Assembly: GCA_002336815.1 (NCBI GenBank)
Contig: DDEU01000008.1
Location: 1-64,000, forward strand
DNA length: 64,000 nt
Source of the DNA: Chitinophagaceae bacterium UBA1946
GTDB lineage: Bacteria > Bacteroidota > Bacteroidia > Chitinophagales > Chitinophagaceae
Reading direction: 5' to 3'
The notes beneath the pieces are model-generated. The model searched no databases and was not told the DNA's origin. It worked only from the letters and a program-made list of their open reading frames with translations. A program made the translations under genes and the position numbers. Shown here in pieces: positions 1 through 7,895 of the stretch. Within the stretch, counting starts at the first letter, position 1; every line of letters begins with the position of its first letter.

Positions 1-993
1 CGTGCACAGAAAAAAGTAGAAGAAAACAACTTTGGCATCCGTAAGCGTTTGCTCGAATACGATGATGTGATGAACAAGCAACGCAATGTGGTGTATACAA
101 AACGTACCCATGCTTTGTTTGGAGAAAGATTGGCGCTTGATCTTGACAATGCGTTTTACTCCGTGGCAGAAGGCCTCATCAATTCATTCAAAGAGAGCAA
201 TGACCACGAAGGCTTTAAGCTGGCAGCCATTATGAACTTTGGTATTGACACTACCATTACACAGGAAGAACTGGATAAAGGCAACCTGCAAAATCTTGCA
301 GAGCGTTTATATGACGAAGCCAAGTCTAATTACAACCGCAAAGTGAGCGGGATAGCAGAACAAACACTGCCCATTATTCAAAACATCCGCAAAGACCAGG
401 GCAACCATATCATCAATGTGGCTGTGCCTTTTACAGATGGAAGAAAAGCGATACAGGCACTGGCCAATATTGACAAGACCATCGAAAGCCAGGGCACCGA
501 ATTAATGAATGCACTGGAACGCAGTATTACTTTAGCACTGATCGATGATGCATGGAAAGAGCATTTGAGAGCGATGGACGATCTGCGCCACAGCGTACAA
601 ACTGCGGGCTATGAACAAAAAGATCCGCTGGTAATTTACAAGATCGAAGCCTTCAGTGCCTTTAAACAAATGGATGATACGGTAAACAAAGACATCGTAA
701 GTTTCCTTTGTCATGCAGGCATACCCATGGAGCAAACCAATGCAGGCCGCATAAAAGAAGGCAGGGAAGAAAAGACTGATATGAGCAGGATGCGCCAGCG
801 CAAAGAAGAATTTGCAGGCAGTTCCAGCAGCACCGGCGGACCGGAATACATGAGCCAGGAAAATGAATATCATGAACCATCGGCGCCTGTAAAACAGGAA
901 CCGGTGAGGGTTGAAAAAGCGCCGGGCAGAAATGACCCCTGCCCCTGCGGAAGCGGCAAAAAGTTTAAGCAGTGCCACGGAAAAGATCTATAA
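1..993 (+). CDS. secA: Preprotein translocase ATPase SecA, C-terminal part (5' truncated by window edge)
   Basis: SecA is the cytosolic ATPase that drives unfolded preproteins through the SecYEG channel. The reading frame is open from base 1, so the gene starts outside the window and only the last 330 codons are present. The opening residues RKRLLEYDDVMNKQR are the conserved SecA stretch leading into the helical scaffold domain. The middle part (ALIDDAWKEHLRAMDDLRHSV) is helical scaffold/wing. The last 20 or so residues form the SEC-C zinc motif CPCGSGKKFKQCHG, the Cys-x-Cys-x8-Cys-His site that contacts SecB and phospholipid. A Gly/Ser/Pro-rich linker precedes it. A strong terminator follows directly, so secA probably ends its transcript here. 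Family assignment is certain; the N-terminal nucleotide-binding domains are simply not in the window. Confidence 0.98.
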   Translation, partial: RAQKKVEENNFGIRKRLLEYDDVMNKQRNVVYTKRTHALFGERLALDLDNAFYSVAEGLINSFKESNDHEGFKLAAIMNFGIDTTITQEELDKGNLQNLAERLYDEAKSNYNRKVSGIAEQTLPIIQNIRKDQGNHIINVAVPFTDGRKAIQALANIDKTIESQGTELMNALERSITLALIDDAWKEHLRAMDDLRHSVQTAGYEQKDPLVIYKIEAFSAFKQMDDTVNKDIVSFLCHAGIPMEQTNAGRIKEGREEKTDMSRMRQRKEEFAGSSSSTGGPEYMSQENEYHEPSAPVKQEPVRVEKAPGRNDPCPCGSGKKFKQCHGKDL

Positions 994-1007
994 TGAACAT
1001 TTGTTAT

Positions 1008-1050
1008 AAAAAAATAGCCAGCTTTTTTAAAAAAGTTGGCTATTTTTTTA
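1008..1050 (+). terminator. Rho-independent terminator after secA
   Basis: A near-perfect inverted repeat (TAGCCAGCTTTTTT facing AAAAAAGTTGGCTA) is followed by a T run, about 15 bases after the secA stop. It is symmetrical enough to work in both directions. Confidence 0.85.
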
Positions 1051-1170
1051 AAAACAGCATGCTACAAAATAAGCTGCTGTGCCATCTGTAAAGATTAACA
1101 GCAGTTATCGCTTTTATCAATCGGTTTCAATTAATTTCGGCAAATAAGTAGTAACACTTTCATCCATACC

Positions 1171-1593
1171 ATGCTTTTAAAAATACTAACCGTAGCCGGC
1201 CTTGCAACATTTGAAATATATGTTGCTATTCCAACGGGCTTTTTGTTGGGCCTGTCGCCCTGGGTGATTTTTTTTGCAAGTGTTACAGGAGGGTTAGCCG
1301 GTGTATTCATAGCAGGTTTTTTGGGCGATAAGATCCGGGCATTTTTTCATAAAAAGAAAGCACCGGGCGAAGCACCCGCAAAGCACCCTATGATCGTGCA
1401 TCTCTGGAATAAATACGGCATTATCGGGTTGGGATTTTTGGGAACGATGGCCATGGGTGCACCCATCAGTATAGCAGTAGGCGTAGGACTGAATGCCAAT
1501 CTTAAAAAATTACTTACCTGGTGTTGCATAGCCGTGGTAACACGTTGTGTGTTGTTTACCCTCATTGGTTTTTATGGGGTAAAATTATTTTAA
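1171..1593 (+). CDS. Small multi-pass membrane protein, probably Sm_multidrug_ex-like
   Basis: This 140-residue protein has three to four hydrophobic segments (about residues 5-22, 28-50, 82-103 and 115-138). A charged loop HKKKAPGEAPAKHP separates the second and third. The overall pattern, with Gly/Pro-rich helices such as GLGFLGTMAMGAPISIAVGVGL, resembles the small multi-drug export protein family (PF06695), whose members are mostly uncharacterised. No catalytic residues are visible and a transport role is only an inference. It stands alone after the secA terminator, 32 bases before the DUF3817-like gene in the same direction. The start is the first ATG after the terminator; a weak TAATTTCG element lies at 1132-1139. 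Confidence 0.6.
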   Translation: MLLKILTVAGLATFEIYVAIPTGFLLGLSPWVIFFASVTGGLAGVFIAGFLGDKIRAFFHKKKAPGEAPAKHPMIVHLWNKYGIIGLGFLGTMAMGAPISIAVGVGLNANLKKLLTWCCIAVVTRCVLFTLIGFYGVKLF

Positions 1594-1625
1594 AACAACC
1601 TGGGAAATAACCCCGAAATCAAATT

Positions 1626-1919
1626 ATGTTTACAAACGCTCTCGCCTGTTTTCGTCTCGTTGCTTTTTTAGAAGGCTGTTCTTATTTACTGTTCGCTATC
1701 ACCATGCCTTTAAAATATAAGCTGGGTATTCCTCAGCCAAACTATGTGATCGGGATGATACATGGTTTGCTGTTTGTTTCCTATGTCATCTTATTGATAA
1801 AGGTTGCTGTTGAATACAAATGGACGTTCAAAAAAACAGCGCTTGCGTTTATTGCAGCATGGATACCTTTTGGAACTTTTATTGCCAATAAAAAATTATA
1901 CCCGGCAACCGTTGCTTAA
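1626..1919 (+). CDS. DUF3817 family integral membrane protein
   Basis: The protein has 97 residues and three predicted membrane segments. The motifs RLVAFLEGCSYLLF near the N-terminus, PNYVIGMIHGLLFV in the middle and IAAWIPFGTFIANKKL at the end are the hallmark of DUF3817 (PF12823), a small inner-membrane family of unknown function often annotated YdzA-like. Length is normal for the family. The gene sits 15 bases upstream of the transglutaminase-like gene in the same direction, so the two are probably co-transcribed. No function can be assigned. Confidence 0.8.
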   Translation: MFTNALACFRLVAFLEGCSYLLFAITMPLKYKLGIPQPNYVIGMIHGLLFVSYVILLIKVAVEYKWTFKKTALAFIAAWIPFGTFIANKKLYPATVA

Positions 1920-1934
1920 CTAAATCTTTCCTGC

Positions 1935-3023
1935 ATGAAAAACTTTTTGTTTACATGCTTTTTTGTCTCATTCGCAGCATCACTTGCTGCCCAGGAGGAT
2001 GATGCCTGGGTTGACAGGAAAGCGCTGCAGGTTCCGCTGTTACAAACCTACTCCACCGATTCGCTTGCCCGGTACATGCTCGAAAATTTTACCACCGACC
2101 GTCAAAAAGTGAGGGCCGTGTATACCTGGATCACCAGCAACGTGGAGTACAGTAAAGACAGTATGTATTATTTCCGGCGTTGGGGTACCGATCCGGAAGA
2201 AAAGATGGCTGCTATATTACGCAGGCGAAAAGGTGTTTGTGAAAATTATGCTGCACTGTTTGCCAACCTCGTTTCCAAATGCGGCGTACAGGCGGTGACC
2301 ATCACCGGCTATACAAAAACCGGTGGTCGTGTAAATCACTCCGGGCATGGTTGGGCTGCCGTATCAGTGGAGGGCGTTTGGCTGCTTTGTGATCCAACCT
2401 GGGATGCCGGGCGTACCAACAGTTACCAGTACTTTTTAGTGTCGCCTGCAGAATTTATCAGCACACATATGCCCTTTGATCCTCTCTGGCAATTACTGCA
2501 ACATCCCATTACCAATCATGAGTTCAGAAGTGGCTACAACCTTTCTAAAAAAGATCAACCCGTTTTTAATTATACAGATTCAATAACGGCTTATCTCCAG
2601 GCAGATACATTACAGCAGATGGAAGCCGTTGCAAGAAGAATGAACGCAGCAGGGATGGAAGACGACGACCTGAAAACCTGGTATGCCTACAACCAGATGA
2701 AAATAAACATCGTTCACCAGGAAGAGAACATGCAGCTATTTAATGATGCAGTCGCAAACCTTAACCAGGCAAAGAAAGGGTACAATCAACTGGTTCAGTA
2801 CCGGAACAATAGTTTCATTCCACCCAAAACAGCAGCAGAGATTGATGGCATGTTTGCCGGTATTGAAAAACTGATCCACTCATCTTACCAAAAGATGGAG
2901 GCCGTTGGAAAGAAGGCAGAGAATTACCAGTACGATACGGAGGGGCTAAAGGATGAACTTGAGCGCTTATCAATAAAGGTCAAAGACATAAAACAAATCC
3001 TGCAGCCGCAGATCAATCACTAA
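1935..3023 (+). CDS. Secreted transglutaminase-like protein, intact Cys-His-Asp triad
   Basis: A 362-residue protein with a Sec signal peptide (residues 1-19, cut after ASLAA) and a papain-like transglutaminase core (about residues 45-165). The triad is visible: Cys102 in RRKGVCENYAALF, His138 in HSGHGWAAV and Asp153 in LLCDPTWDAG. Such domains act as Cys proteases, peptide N-glycanases or transglutaminases; the substrate cannot be read from sequence. The C-terminal 170 residues are helical and charged (possible coiled coil near residues 320-355) and are not recognised. It is a paralogue of the protein at 7896-8861, which has lost the Cys and His. It is probably in an operon with the DUF3817 gene. 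No terminator follows directly. Confidence 0.88.
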   Translation: MKNFLFTCFFVSFAASLAAQEDDAWVDRKALQVPLLQTYSTDSLARYMLENFTTDRQKVRAVYTWITSNVEYSKDSMYYFRRWGTDPEEKMAAILRRRKGVCENYAALFANLVSKCGVQAVTITGYTKTGGRVNHSGHGWAAVSVEGVWLLCDPTWDAGRTNSYQYFLVSPAEFISTHMPFDPLWQLLQHPITNHEFRSGYNLSKKDQPVFNYTDSITAYLQADTLQQMEAVARRMNAAGMEDDDLKTWYAYNQMKINIVHQEENMQLFNDAVANLNQAKKGYNQLVQYRNNSFIPPKTAAEIDGMFAGIEKLIHSSYQKMEAVGKKAENYQYDTEGLKDELERLSIKVKDIKQILQPQINH

Positions 3024-3546
3024 CCTAACGGCTCTTTTGAAATCCTACAGCATTAAGAACACGCTGCCATCCTGTAATATCACTTGCATGTGGCAATCAG
3101 ATCAACCAGCCTGAATAGTTTGTCTTCCATCCTGGTTGCACGACAACTAATATTTCACAATTAAAAATTCCCAGGCAGTGCTTTAGAAAAGCAATCTCAA
3201 TTCATTTCGATCAACAGGTGCCGGTAAAAAAAATAAACGCAGGGGTTTTATGCAAAAAAACAGTTTGGCGCATCTATAGTATATCGGGCTAACAAAATGG
3301 TTGCAGCGTACACTGGAGAATCTCTTGTGCTTTGCAACATCAGGGAGAAGAATCTTTAGTTTCTTGAAATTAAAAACCCTTAGAACTACATAGGGATCAT
3401 TGCACCCGGGTGAAAACTATTTAAACGTACTAATTAATCAATCCGGAAATACCCTTACATCATTCAACAGGCCGCTATCATACAGCGGCCTGTTTGTGTT
3501 TCCCATTGCTTGTTTGCCTACTTTTGCACGCAAACCAACTGTAGGA
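3024..3546. other. Long intergenic region, no gene recognised; ends in a terminator-like hairpin
   Basis: No convincing open frame or tRNA is present in these 523 bases. A 7-bp inverted repeat with a 22-base loop lies at 3103-3138 (CAACCAG/CTGGTTG), and a GC-rich terminator-like hairpin lies at 3467-3499. The stretch may be a long 3' UTR of the upstream operon or may hold an unannotated small RNA. Confidence 0.5.
3467..3499 (+). terminator. Terminator-like hairpin upstream of the parvulin gene
   Basis: A perfect 10-bp stem (ACAGGCCGCT/AGCGGCCTGT) with a 7-base loop is followed by TTGTGTTT, a short interrupted T tract. It lies 443 bases after the transglutaminase stop and 48 bases before the next start codon. 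Confidence 0.6.
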
Positions 3547-4179
3547 ATGAAAAAGACCATCACCACTTTATTACTGGCAGCATTTGTGATGTCTGTAAAA
3601 TGTCAAACCCTTGCGCAGGTGAAAAAAGAACTGGAAACCACGCAGGATCCACTGGGATATGTAAAGTTCAAAATGAAAAAACAGTTCAGGATCGATACCA
3701 TTTCTGTAATGAGCAGCACTTCATTCATGGGCCTGGCAGACAGTATTGCCTACAAAGGAAAAGTGGGCAAAGTGTATGGACCTTTCAAAGGCAATAATAT
3801 CCTTATAAAAGTTCTGGCGAAAATCCCCAATACCTTTTATCATGTAAGCCATATTCTCATCGACACTTCGGTTTTTAAAAAACACTTTGCAGATTCCCTG
3901 GCAGACAAGATCATCAGTGATATCAAATCAGGCAACAGCAGCTTTGAGAATATGGCCGCCACCTACAGTTCCGATCCCGGCTCATTGGCCAAAGGCGGCG
4001 ACTTAGGTTGGTTTGTACGTGGAGTAATGCTGCCGCAGCTCGACAAAGGCATCGGCACGCATAAAAAAGGCGAACTGTTCAAGGTTTGGACCAGTGCAGG
4101 TTTACACGTGGTTACCATTAAAGACAGCCCGAAACAGGATGATGGCTTTGCCTTATTGCTGAGGGTATTTATGAAATAA
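3547..4179 (+). CDS. Exported parvulin-type peptidyl-prolyl isomerase
   Basis: PpiC-type rotamases speed cis/trans isomerisation of X-Pro bonds, here probably during folding of exported proteins in the periplasm. The 210-residue protein has a signal peptide (residues 1-20) and a PPIase domain at about 98-194. Domain landmarks are YHVSHILI, FENMAATYSSDPGSLAKGGDLGWF and the strand GLHVVTIKD. The N-terminal 75 residues after the signal are short and unlike the SurA chaperone domain, so this is a minimal parvulin. The frame is open upstream to 3400, but the ATG at 3547 gives a clean signal peptide and lies after the hairpin, so it is preferred. It converges on the DUF2911 gene across a heptamer repeat. 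Confidence 0.88.
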   Translation: MKKTITTLLLAAFVMSVKCQTLAQVKKELETTQDPLGYVKFKMKKQFRIDTISVMSSTSFMGLADSIAYKGKVGKVYGPFKGNNILIKVLAKIPNTFYHVSHILIDTSVFKKHFADSLADKIISDIKSGNSSFENMAATYSSDPGSLAKGGDLGWFVRGVMLPQLDKGIGTHKKGELFKVWTSAGLHVVTIKDSPKQDDGFALLLRVFMK

Positions 4180-4231
4180 ACGAAGTTGTATAATGATGAA
4201 CCATCAACCGGGAATGCTAAAAACATCATCC

Positions 4232-4301
4232 TTCACTATTGACGATTCACTATTGACTATTCACCATTGACTATTCACCATTCACGATTCACCATTCCCC
4301 T
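4232..4301. repeat. Heptamer tandem array, ten degenerate TTSACNA units (14-bp higher-order repeat)
   Basis: Ten consecutive 7-base units run from 4232 to 4301. They alternate TTCACYA and TTGACKA, so the array also reads as five 14-base units, with drift at the 3' end (TTCCCCT). It lies between two convergent genes. The unit differs from those at 5503 and 34663 but the period is the same. Confidence 0.9.
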
Positions 4302-4307
4302 TTGCCG

Positions 4308-5417
4308 CTATTGATTCATATCCTTACCGGCCTTTAATTTTTCCATTGCTGTTTCTATTACCAGTTTATTGTTTGGATCGGGTACCTGGGTTAATGCAAT
4401 GCCGGCATATTTCAACGCTTCTTTGTAATTTCCCTCGCCACTCAATGCTCTTGCCATGCCCATATTCGTAGTAAAAGTGTTGGGATATTTTTTGTAATTG
4501 GCCCTGAAAGCTTCGGCTGCTTCTTTCACTTTTTTGGCAGCCATTAGTTGCCTGGCATATCCATGAACCTCGTTCATATTCCCTATTGGCAATGCTTCTT
4601 TCATCAATGCATCTGCTTCTGCCTGCCTGTTCAGCAAATTTAAAATCCTCGATTTCACACTGAGGGTCCTAAAACTTTTTTCGCCTACAAATTCAGCCCC
4701 GATGGCATAGTCTGCCCACTGCAATGCTTCCTCCAGGTTGGTTTTATGATCAGCACACCAATCGGCCGCCTGTGCCCAGGCTTTTGAATCAAAACCTTTG
4801 TCACTCTTCAATTCATTCCTGAATGATTGCAACTGGTTTTTGTCAATATCAGTTTCCACTTTAAAAGCGAATTGCCATTTCTCCCACTGCAACGCAACTA
4901 CTGCACTATTAGCGGTTTGATCCACAAACTGGTAGGTAAGCCACTCAACAGATTTGTCCTGCGACTGTTGTTTTACCGTCACTTTCAGCGCATCTTCTTT
5001 TGCATCATAAAAAAAACTTCCCCATGAAGTACTGTTCTTTGAGAAGATCAGCGTGGATGCTTCTTTGTCTACCGCAATAAAAAAGCCATACCTGCCGGCA
5101 GCGAGTGGCTGCCCTTCTATCATTACATCGGTTGAAAATTCAATGGTCGTATTTTCATTGGCACCGGCCCGCCATGGCGCTGCCTTACTGGTGCCAAAAC
5201 CAAGATCGGTATATCCAAAAGGAACAAGTCCACCCCATATCTTACCTTCTCTTCCTTTTACCCCGGGGCGACTGTAATGAATGGTTACATCTGTAAGACC
5301 AATGCGCTCACCCACCATCGCTTTTTTATTTCCACCATCCGGAACGGTTGTTAACTGGGCAAAACAAGGAGACTGCAACAGGCAGACTATTGCGAAAAAT
5401 GCAGCGAATTTTTTCAT
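4308..5417 (-). CDS. Exported DUF2911 protein with C-terminal TPR region
   Basis: A 369-residue secreted protein. Residues 1-20 are a signal peptide (cut after PCFA). Residues about 24-165 match DUF2911 (PF11138): VTIHYSRPGVKGREGKIWG, a PFGYTDLGFG segment, WRAGANENTTIEFS and LAAGRYGFFI. The C-terminal half (about 200-365) is helical with repeated 34-residue-like units (WADYAIG, YARQLMAAKKVKEAAEAF, MARALSGEGNYKEALKYAG), typical TPRs for protein contact. The role is unknown; the family is common in Bacteroidota envelopes. The ATG at 5417 is preferred over a TTG two codons upstream. A possible promoter is TTG (5464-5466), a 19-base spacer and TATTTTTA (5437-5444) on this strand. Confidence 0.88.
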   Translation of the reverse strand: MKKFAAFFAIVCLLQSPCFAQLTTVPDGGNKKAMVGERIGLTDVTIHYSRPGVKGREGKIWGGLVPFGYTDLGFGTSKAAPWRAGANENTTIEFSTDVMIEGQPLAAGRYGFFIAVDKEASTLIFSKNSTSWGSFFYDAKEDALKVTVKQQSQDKSVEWLTYQFVDQTANSAVVALQWEKWQFAFKVETDIDKNQLQSFRNELKSDKGFDSKAWAQAADWCADHKTNLEEALQWADYAIGAEFVGEKSFRTLSVKSRILNLLNRQAEADALMKEALPIGNMNEVHGYARQLMAAKKVKEAAEAFRANYKKYPNTFTTNMGMARALSGEGNYKEALKYAGIALTQVPDPNNKLVIETAMEKLKAGKDMNQ

Positions 5418-5502
5418 ATACAAGCAGTTTAGAAAATAAAAATACGTAGTACAAATGCGAATTCAATGTTCATTTGATGAATGGGGAAGGAAGATGGTAA
5501 AA

Positions 5503-5572
5503 GGTTTAGGGTTTAGGGTTTAGGGTTTAGGGTTTAGGGTTTAGGGTTTAGGGTTGAAGGTTGAAGGTTGAA
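5503..5572. repeat. Heptamer tandem array: seven GGTTTAG then three GGTTGAA units
   Basis: Exactly ten 7-base units without indels: seven perfect GGTTTAG copies (5503-5551) and then three perfect GGTTGAA copies (5552-5572). The first block is identical to the plant-type telomere repeat, here by chance in a bacterial intergenic region. It lies between the 5' end of the DUF2911 gene and the 3' end of the YdeI-like gene, both on the minus strand. Confidence 0.97.
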
Positions 5573-5615
5573 GGTATAGAGCGTTTAGGAGGTTGAGCAA
5601 GTTGGATGCTGTCAT

Positions 5616-6128
5616 TTACAAATTCTTCAGATCCCTTTGCATGCGAAGCATTTCACCATACTCCATTTTTTTTGCCAGGGAAGATACGGCCATGGCTATG
5701 CGCTTTGTTTTGGTAGCAGCCGTTTTAGCGCTCTCGATCCATTTGCTGTAATAACGCTGGTACGAAAGTGACTTGGTTTTAAAAAATTCCATTGCTGCAG
5801 GTTCATCAGCAAGGCATTCCATAAAATCTGCATTGAGCTCATATTCGTTCCTGTCTTCCTGCAATTGTACGGTCAGCATTGCCCCTTTTTTCTTCCCGGT
5901 TCCCTTACGCATAGCTGCATTTAAAGGAATGATAAAGTGGCCATTTCCCATCGGGATCAATGCCACCTGGGCAATAGCAAATCCATCTAATTTTCCTTTT
6001 ACCCGGTAAGATCTTTTACAGCCGGCTTTTATTTGTTCCGCAATGTCAGCCGGCACATCAATATAGGTCCACCCGGTCTTTTCGCCTTTTTTGTCAAATT
6101 TTAATATCGTTGTGGTATAGGTAATCAT
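5616..6128 (-). CDS. YdeI/OmpD-associated family protein (DUF1905 + OmdA-like)
   Basis: The 170-residue soluble protein has two parts. Residues about 5-95 match DUF1905: a conserved GWTYIDVP, a YRVKGKLDG turn, and GHFIIPLNAAMRKGTGKKKGA. Residues about 105-165 match the OmdA/YdeI C-terminal helical region: LADEPAAMEFFKTKSLSYQRYYSKWI and a Lys/Arg-rich tail. Members are cytosolic and of uncertain role; the 'bacteriocin protection' label comes from distant homologues. The frame is open to 6191, but the upstream residues are a hydrophobic stretch overlapping a terminator hairpin, so ATG at 6128 is chosen (GTG just before it is possible). Confidence 0.85.
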   Translation of the reverse strand: MITYTTTILKFDKKGEKTGWTYIDVPADIAEQIKAGCKRSYRVKGKLDGFAIAQVALIPMGNGHFIIPLNAAMRKGTGKKKGAMLTVQLQEDRNEYELNADFMECLADEPAAMEFFKTKSLSYQRYYSKWIESAKTAATKTKRIAMAVSSLAKKMEYGEMLRMQRDLKNL

Positions 6129-6141
6129 CACAAGGCAAAAT

Positions 6142-6174
6142 AAAAAAAATCCACAAACAAATGTTTGTGGATTT
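6142..6174 (-). terminator. Terminator after the DUF4394 gene
   Basis: Read on the minus strand, AAATCCACAAACA pairs with TGTTTGTGGATTT across a 2-base centre and is followed by a run of T. It starts about 20 bases after the stop codon of the gene at 6197-7729. Confidence 0.8.
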
Positions 6175-6196
6175 AAAATCAGCAAAGGCACGAATA

Positions 6197-7729
6197 CTAA
6201 AAACCTAAACCTATAGTAAAACCTTGCACTGTAGACGGAAAAACGTTCATAAGCGTTGCAGCACCAGTAGTTAAATTAATACTGTACAGCCCGTTGCTGT
6301 TACCTGTTTTAAGAATGGCATATCCCACACCACTTGTGCTTCCAATGTCAAAACCGTTGGAGAACTGCACGGTAATGCCCAGGGGTCCTACTTCTACCAG
6401 CGTGCCATCATTGGGGGGTATTTGCTTGTATAATTTCTGTGCCCTGCAATCAATGTCATATAATACCGTTGTAGTGGCACCTGCGAAATTGTTTGCATAG
6501 GCTGCACCACTGATGCTTGGAGCTCCGGGGTTCAAATCGAGGTCTGTAGCCGCAATGGTACCCGTGATAGGATTCAGCCTGATGTTCTGGTTAACATTGC
6601 TAACGACCCTGATCCTGTCAACCGTTGGATTAAAATCAAAACCAAAACCGGTACCTCTTAAAGTGCCAAAACTACCTGCACCCACGATGGTGGCCGCACC
6701 GGAAGCTGCATTTAATGTATACAAATTCCCCATTCTTCCGAGCGCATATATCTGGCCATTAAGCGGACGGAAATCAATACCAACAACGGTATCTCCAGCC
6801 ATTAATCCTGCAATTGCTTTGGTAACCGGGGCATCTGTAGTGGTAGGATCAAAAATCAGTAAGTTAGCCATTGCATCTACAGCATAAGCTACCGGCTTCG
6901 TTGGAATAGCGATTCCTTTTACTGCATCCATACCTGCAAAATCTCCCAGCATAGTAGCCATACCGGTAGCCGTATCGATTTGAAACAAAGAAGATCTGCC
7001 GCCCACATACATACTTGCCAATGCCACAGCATTATCAGGAGAAATATCAAAACCTGCATCGCCGGTTGGTGCTACACCAAGACTTCCTACTTCCACCAGC
7101 GTACCGTTATTGGGTGGTGATTGTTTATACAACTTCTGCGTTGTTACATCAATATCAAACAAGGTAGTTGCGGCTGCCCCTGCTTTACTGTTGGTATAGG
7201 CAACGCTGTTGATGGCAGCTCCTGCAACACCATTGATGGCGCCATCCGTAGTAGCAACAGTGCCGGTTTCCGGGTTCAAGCGTAAATTTTGTCCTGTACT
7301 GGTAACGATGCGTATACGGTCAACCGTTGGGTTAAAATCAAAACCGGCAATATTGCCACTCAGTGCAGGAGTAAATGCATCTGTACCTACTGCTCTTGTG
7401 CTGCCCGTTGCAGTATTGATAATGTACAACCTGCTGCTGCTTCCAAGCCCGTACAACTCACCGGTAGCTGGCCGAAAATCAATACTCAAAATAGATTCAC
7501 CGGCTTGCAGCCCGGAAATGGAGACGCTTGATATTACTGTTTCTGCAGCATTGGCATTGTACTTTCCCAACTGACCGGATGCCGTGAGTCCGTAAAATAC
7601 CAGGTCTGGTTTTACCAGCGGCGTTGAAGGCCGGTTAGAATCTTTTTTACAGGCACTGAAAGCAAGTACGGTAGCGGTAGCCAGGGCAATAAGATAGCCG
7701 TACCTCATTTGAGTTGAAGTGTGTTTCAT
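6197..7729 (-). CDS. DUF4394 lipoprotein with two repeated domains
   Basis: A 510-residue predicted lipoprotein; the signal ends in AFSAC at Cys26, followed by KKDS. The mature part holds two copies of the DUF4394 (PF14339) beta-propeller-like domain, about residues 42-275 and 283-510. Each copy has the pattern IDFRPxxGxLYxLG, a GFDFNPTVDRIRxV strand, LNPxTGTxAxTD and YKQxPPNxGTLVEVG. The two halves are clearly a tandem duplication. The family is extracellular and of unknown function. The gene stands alone between a terminator and a 166-base divergent intergenic region. Confidence 0.9.
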   Translation of the reverse strand: MKHTSTQMRYGYLIALATATVLAFSACKKDSNRPSTPLVKPDLVFYGLTASGQLGKYNANAAETVISSVSISGLQAGESILSIDFRPATGELYGLGSSSRLYIINTATGSTRAVGTDAFTPALSGNIAGFDFNPTVDRIRIVTSTGQNLRLNPETGTVATTDGAINGVAGAAINSVAYTNSKAGAAATTLFDIDVTTQKLYKQSPPNNGTLVEVGSLGVAPTGDAGFDISPDNAVALASMYVGGRSSLFQIDTATGMATMLGDFAGMDAVKGIAIPTKPVAYAVDAMANLLIFDPTTTDAPVTKAIAGLMAGDTVVGIDFRPLNGQIYALGRMGNLYTLNAASGAATIVGAGSFGTLRGTGFGFDFNPTVDRIRVVSNVNQNIRLNPITGTIAATDLDLNPGAPSISGAAYANNFAGATTTVLYDIDCRAQKLYKQIPPNDGTLVEVGPLGITVQFSNGFDIGSTSGVGYAILKTGNSNGLYSINLTTGAATLMNVFPSTVQGFTIGLGF

Positions 7730-7895
7730 AACGAAAAATTTAAATTGAAGATGTTTGTTAATGACTCGTTAATCAAATACGGAGTTTGTTAACGACCGGA
7801 TTTATTGAATGAAATATTTTGTTATTTTTTTTCCGGGAGGAGAAGCCTGGCGATTTTTTAAATAGCATTAGCGGCTATTTGGCTATTTTTATTTT

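Noticed and set aside
532..978. Antisense frame within secA
   Set aside because: Shadow of the highly conserved SecA C-terminus.
4232..4301. CRISPR-like direct repeats
   Set aside because: Units are 7 bases, contiguous and without spacers; no cas genes are near.
5503..5551. Plant-type telomere repeat (TTTAGGG) suggesting eukaryotic contamination or a chromosome end
   Set aside because: The array is only 49 bases, is flanked by ordinary bacterial genes on both sides, and changes into another heptamer; other arrays with the same period exist in the window.
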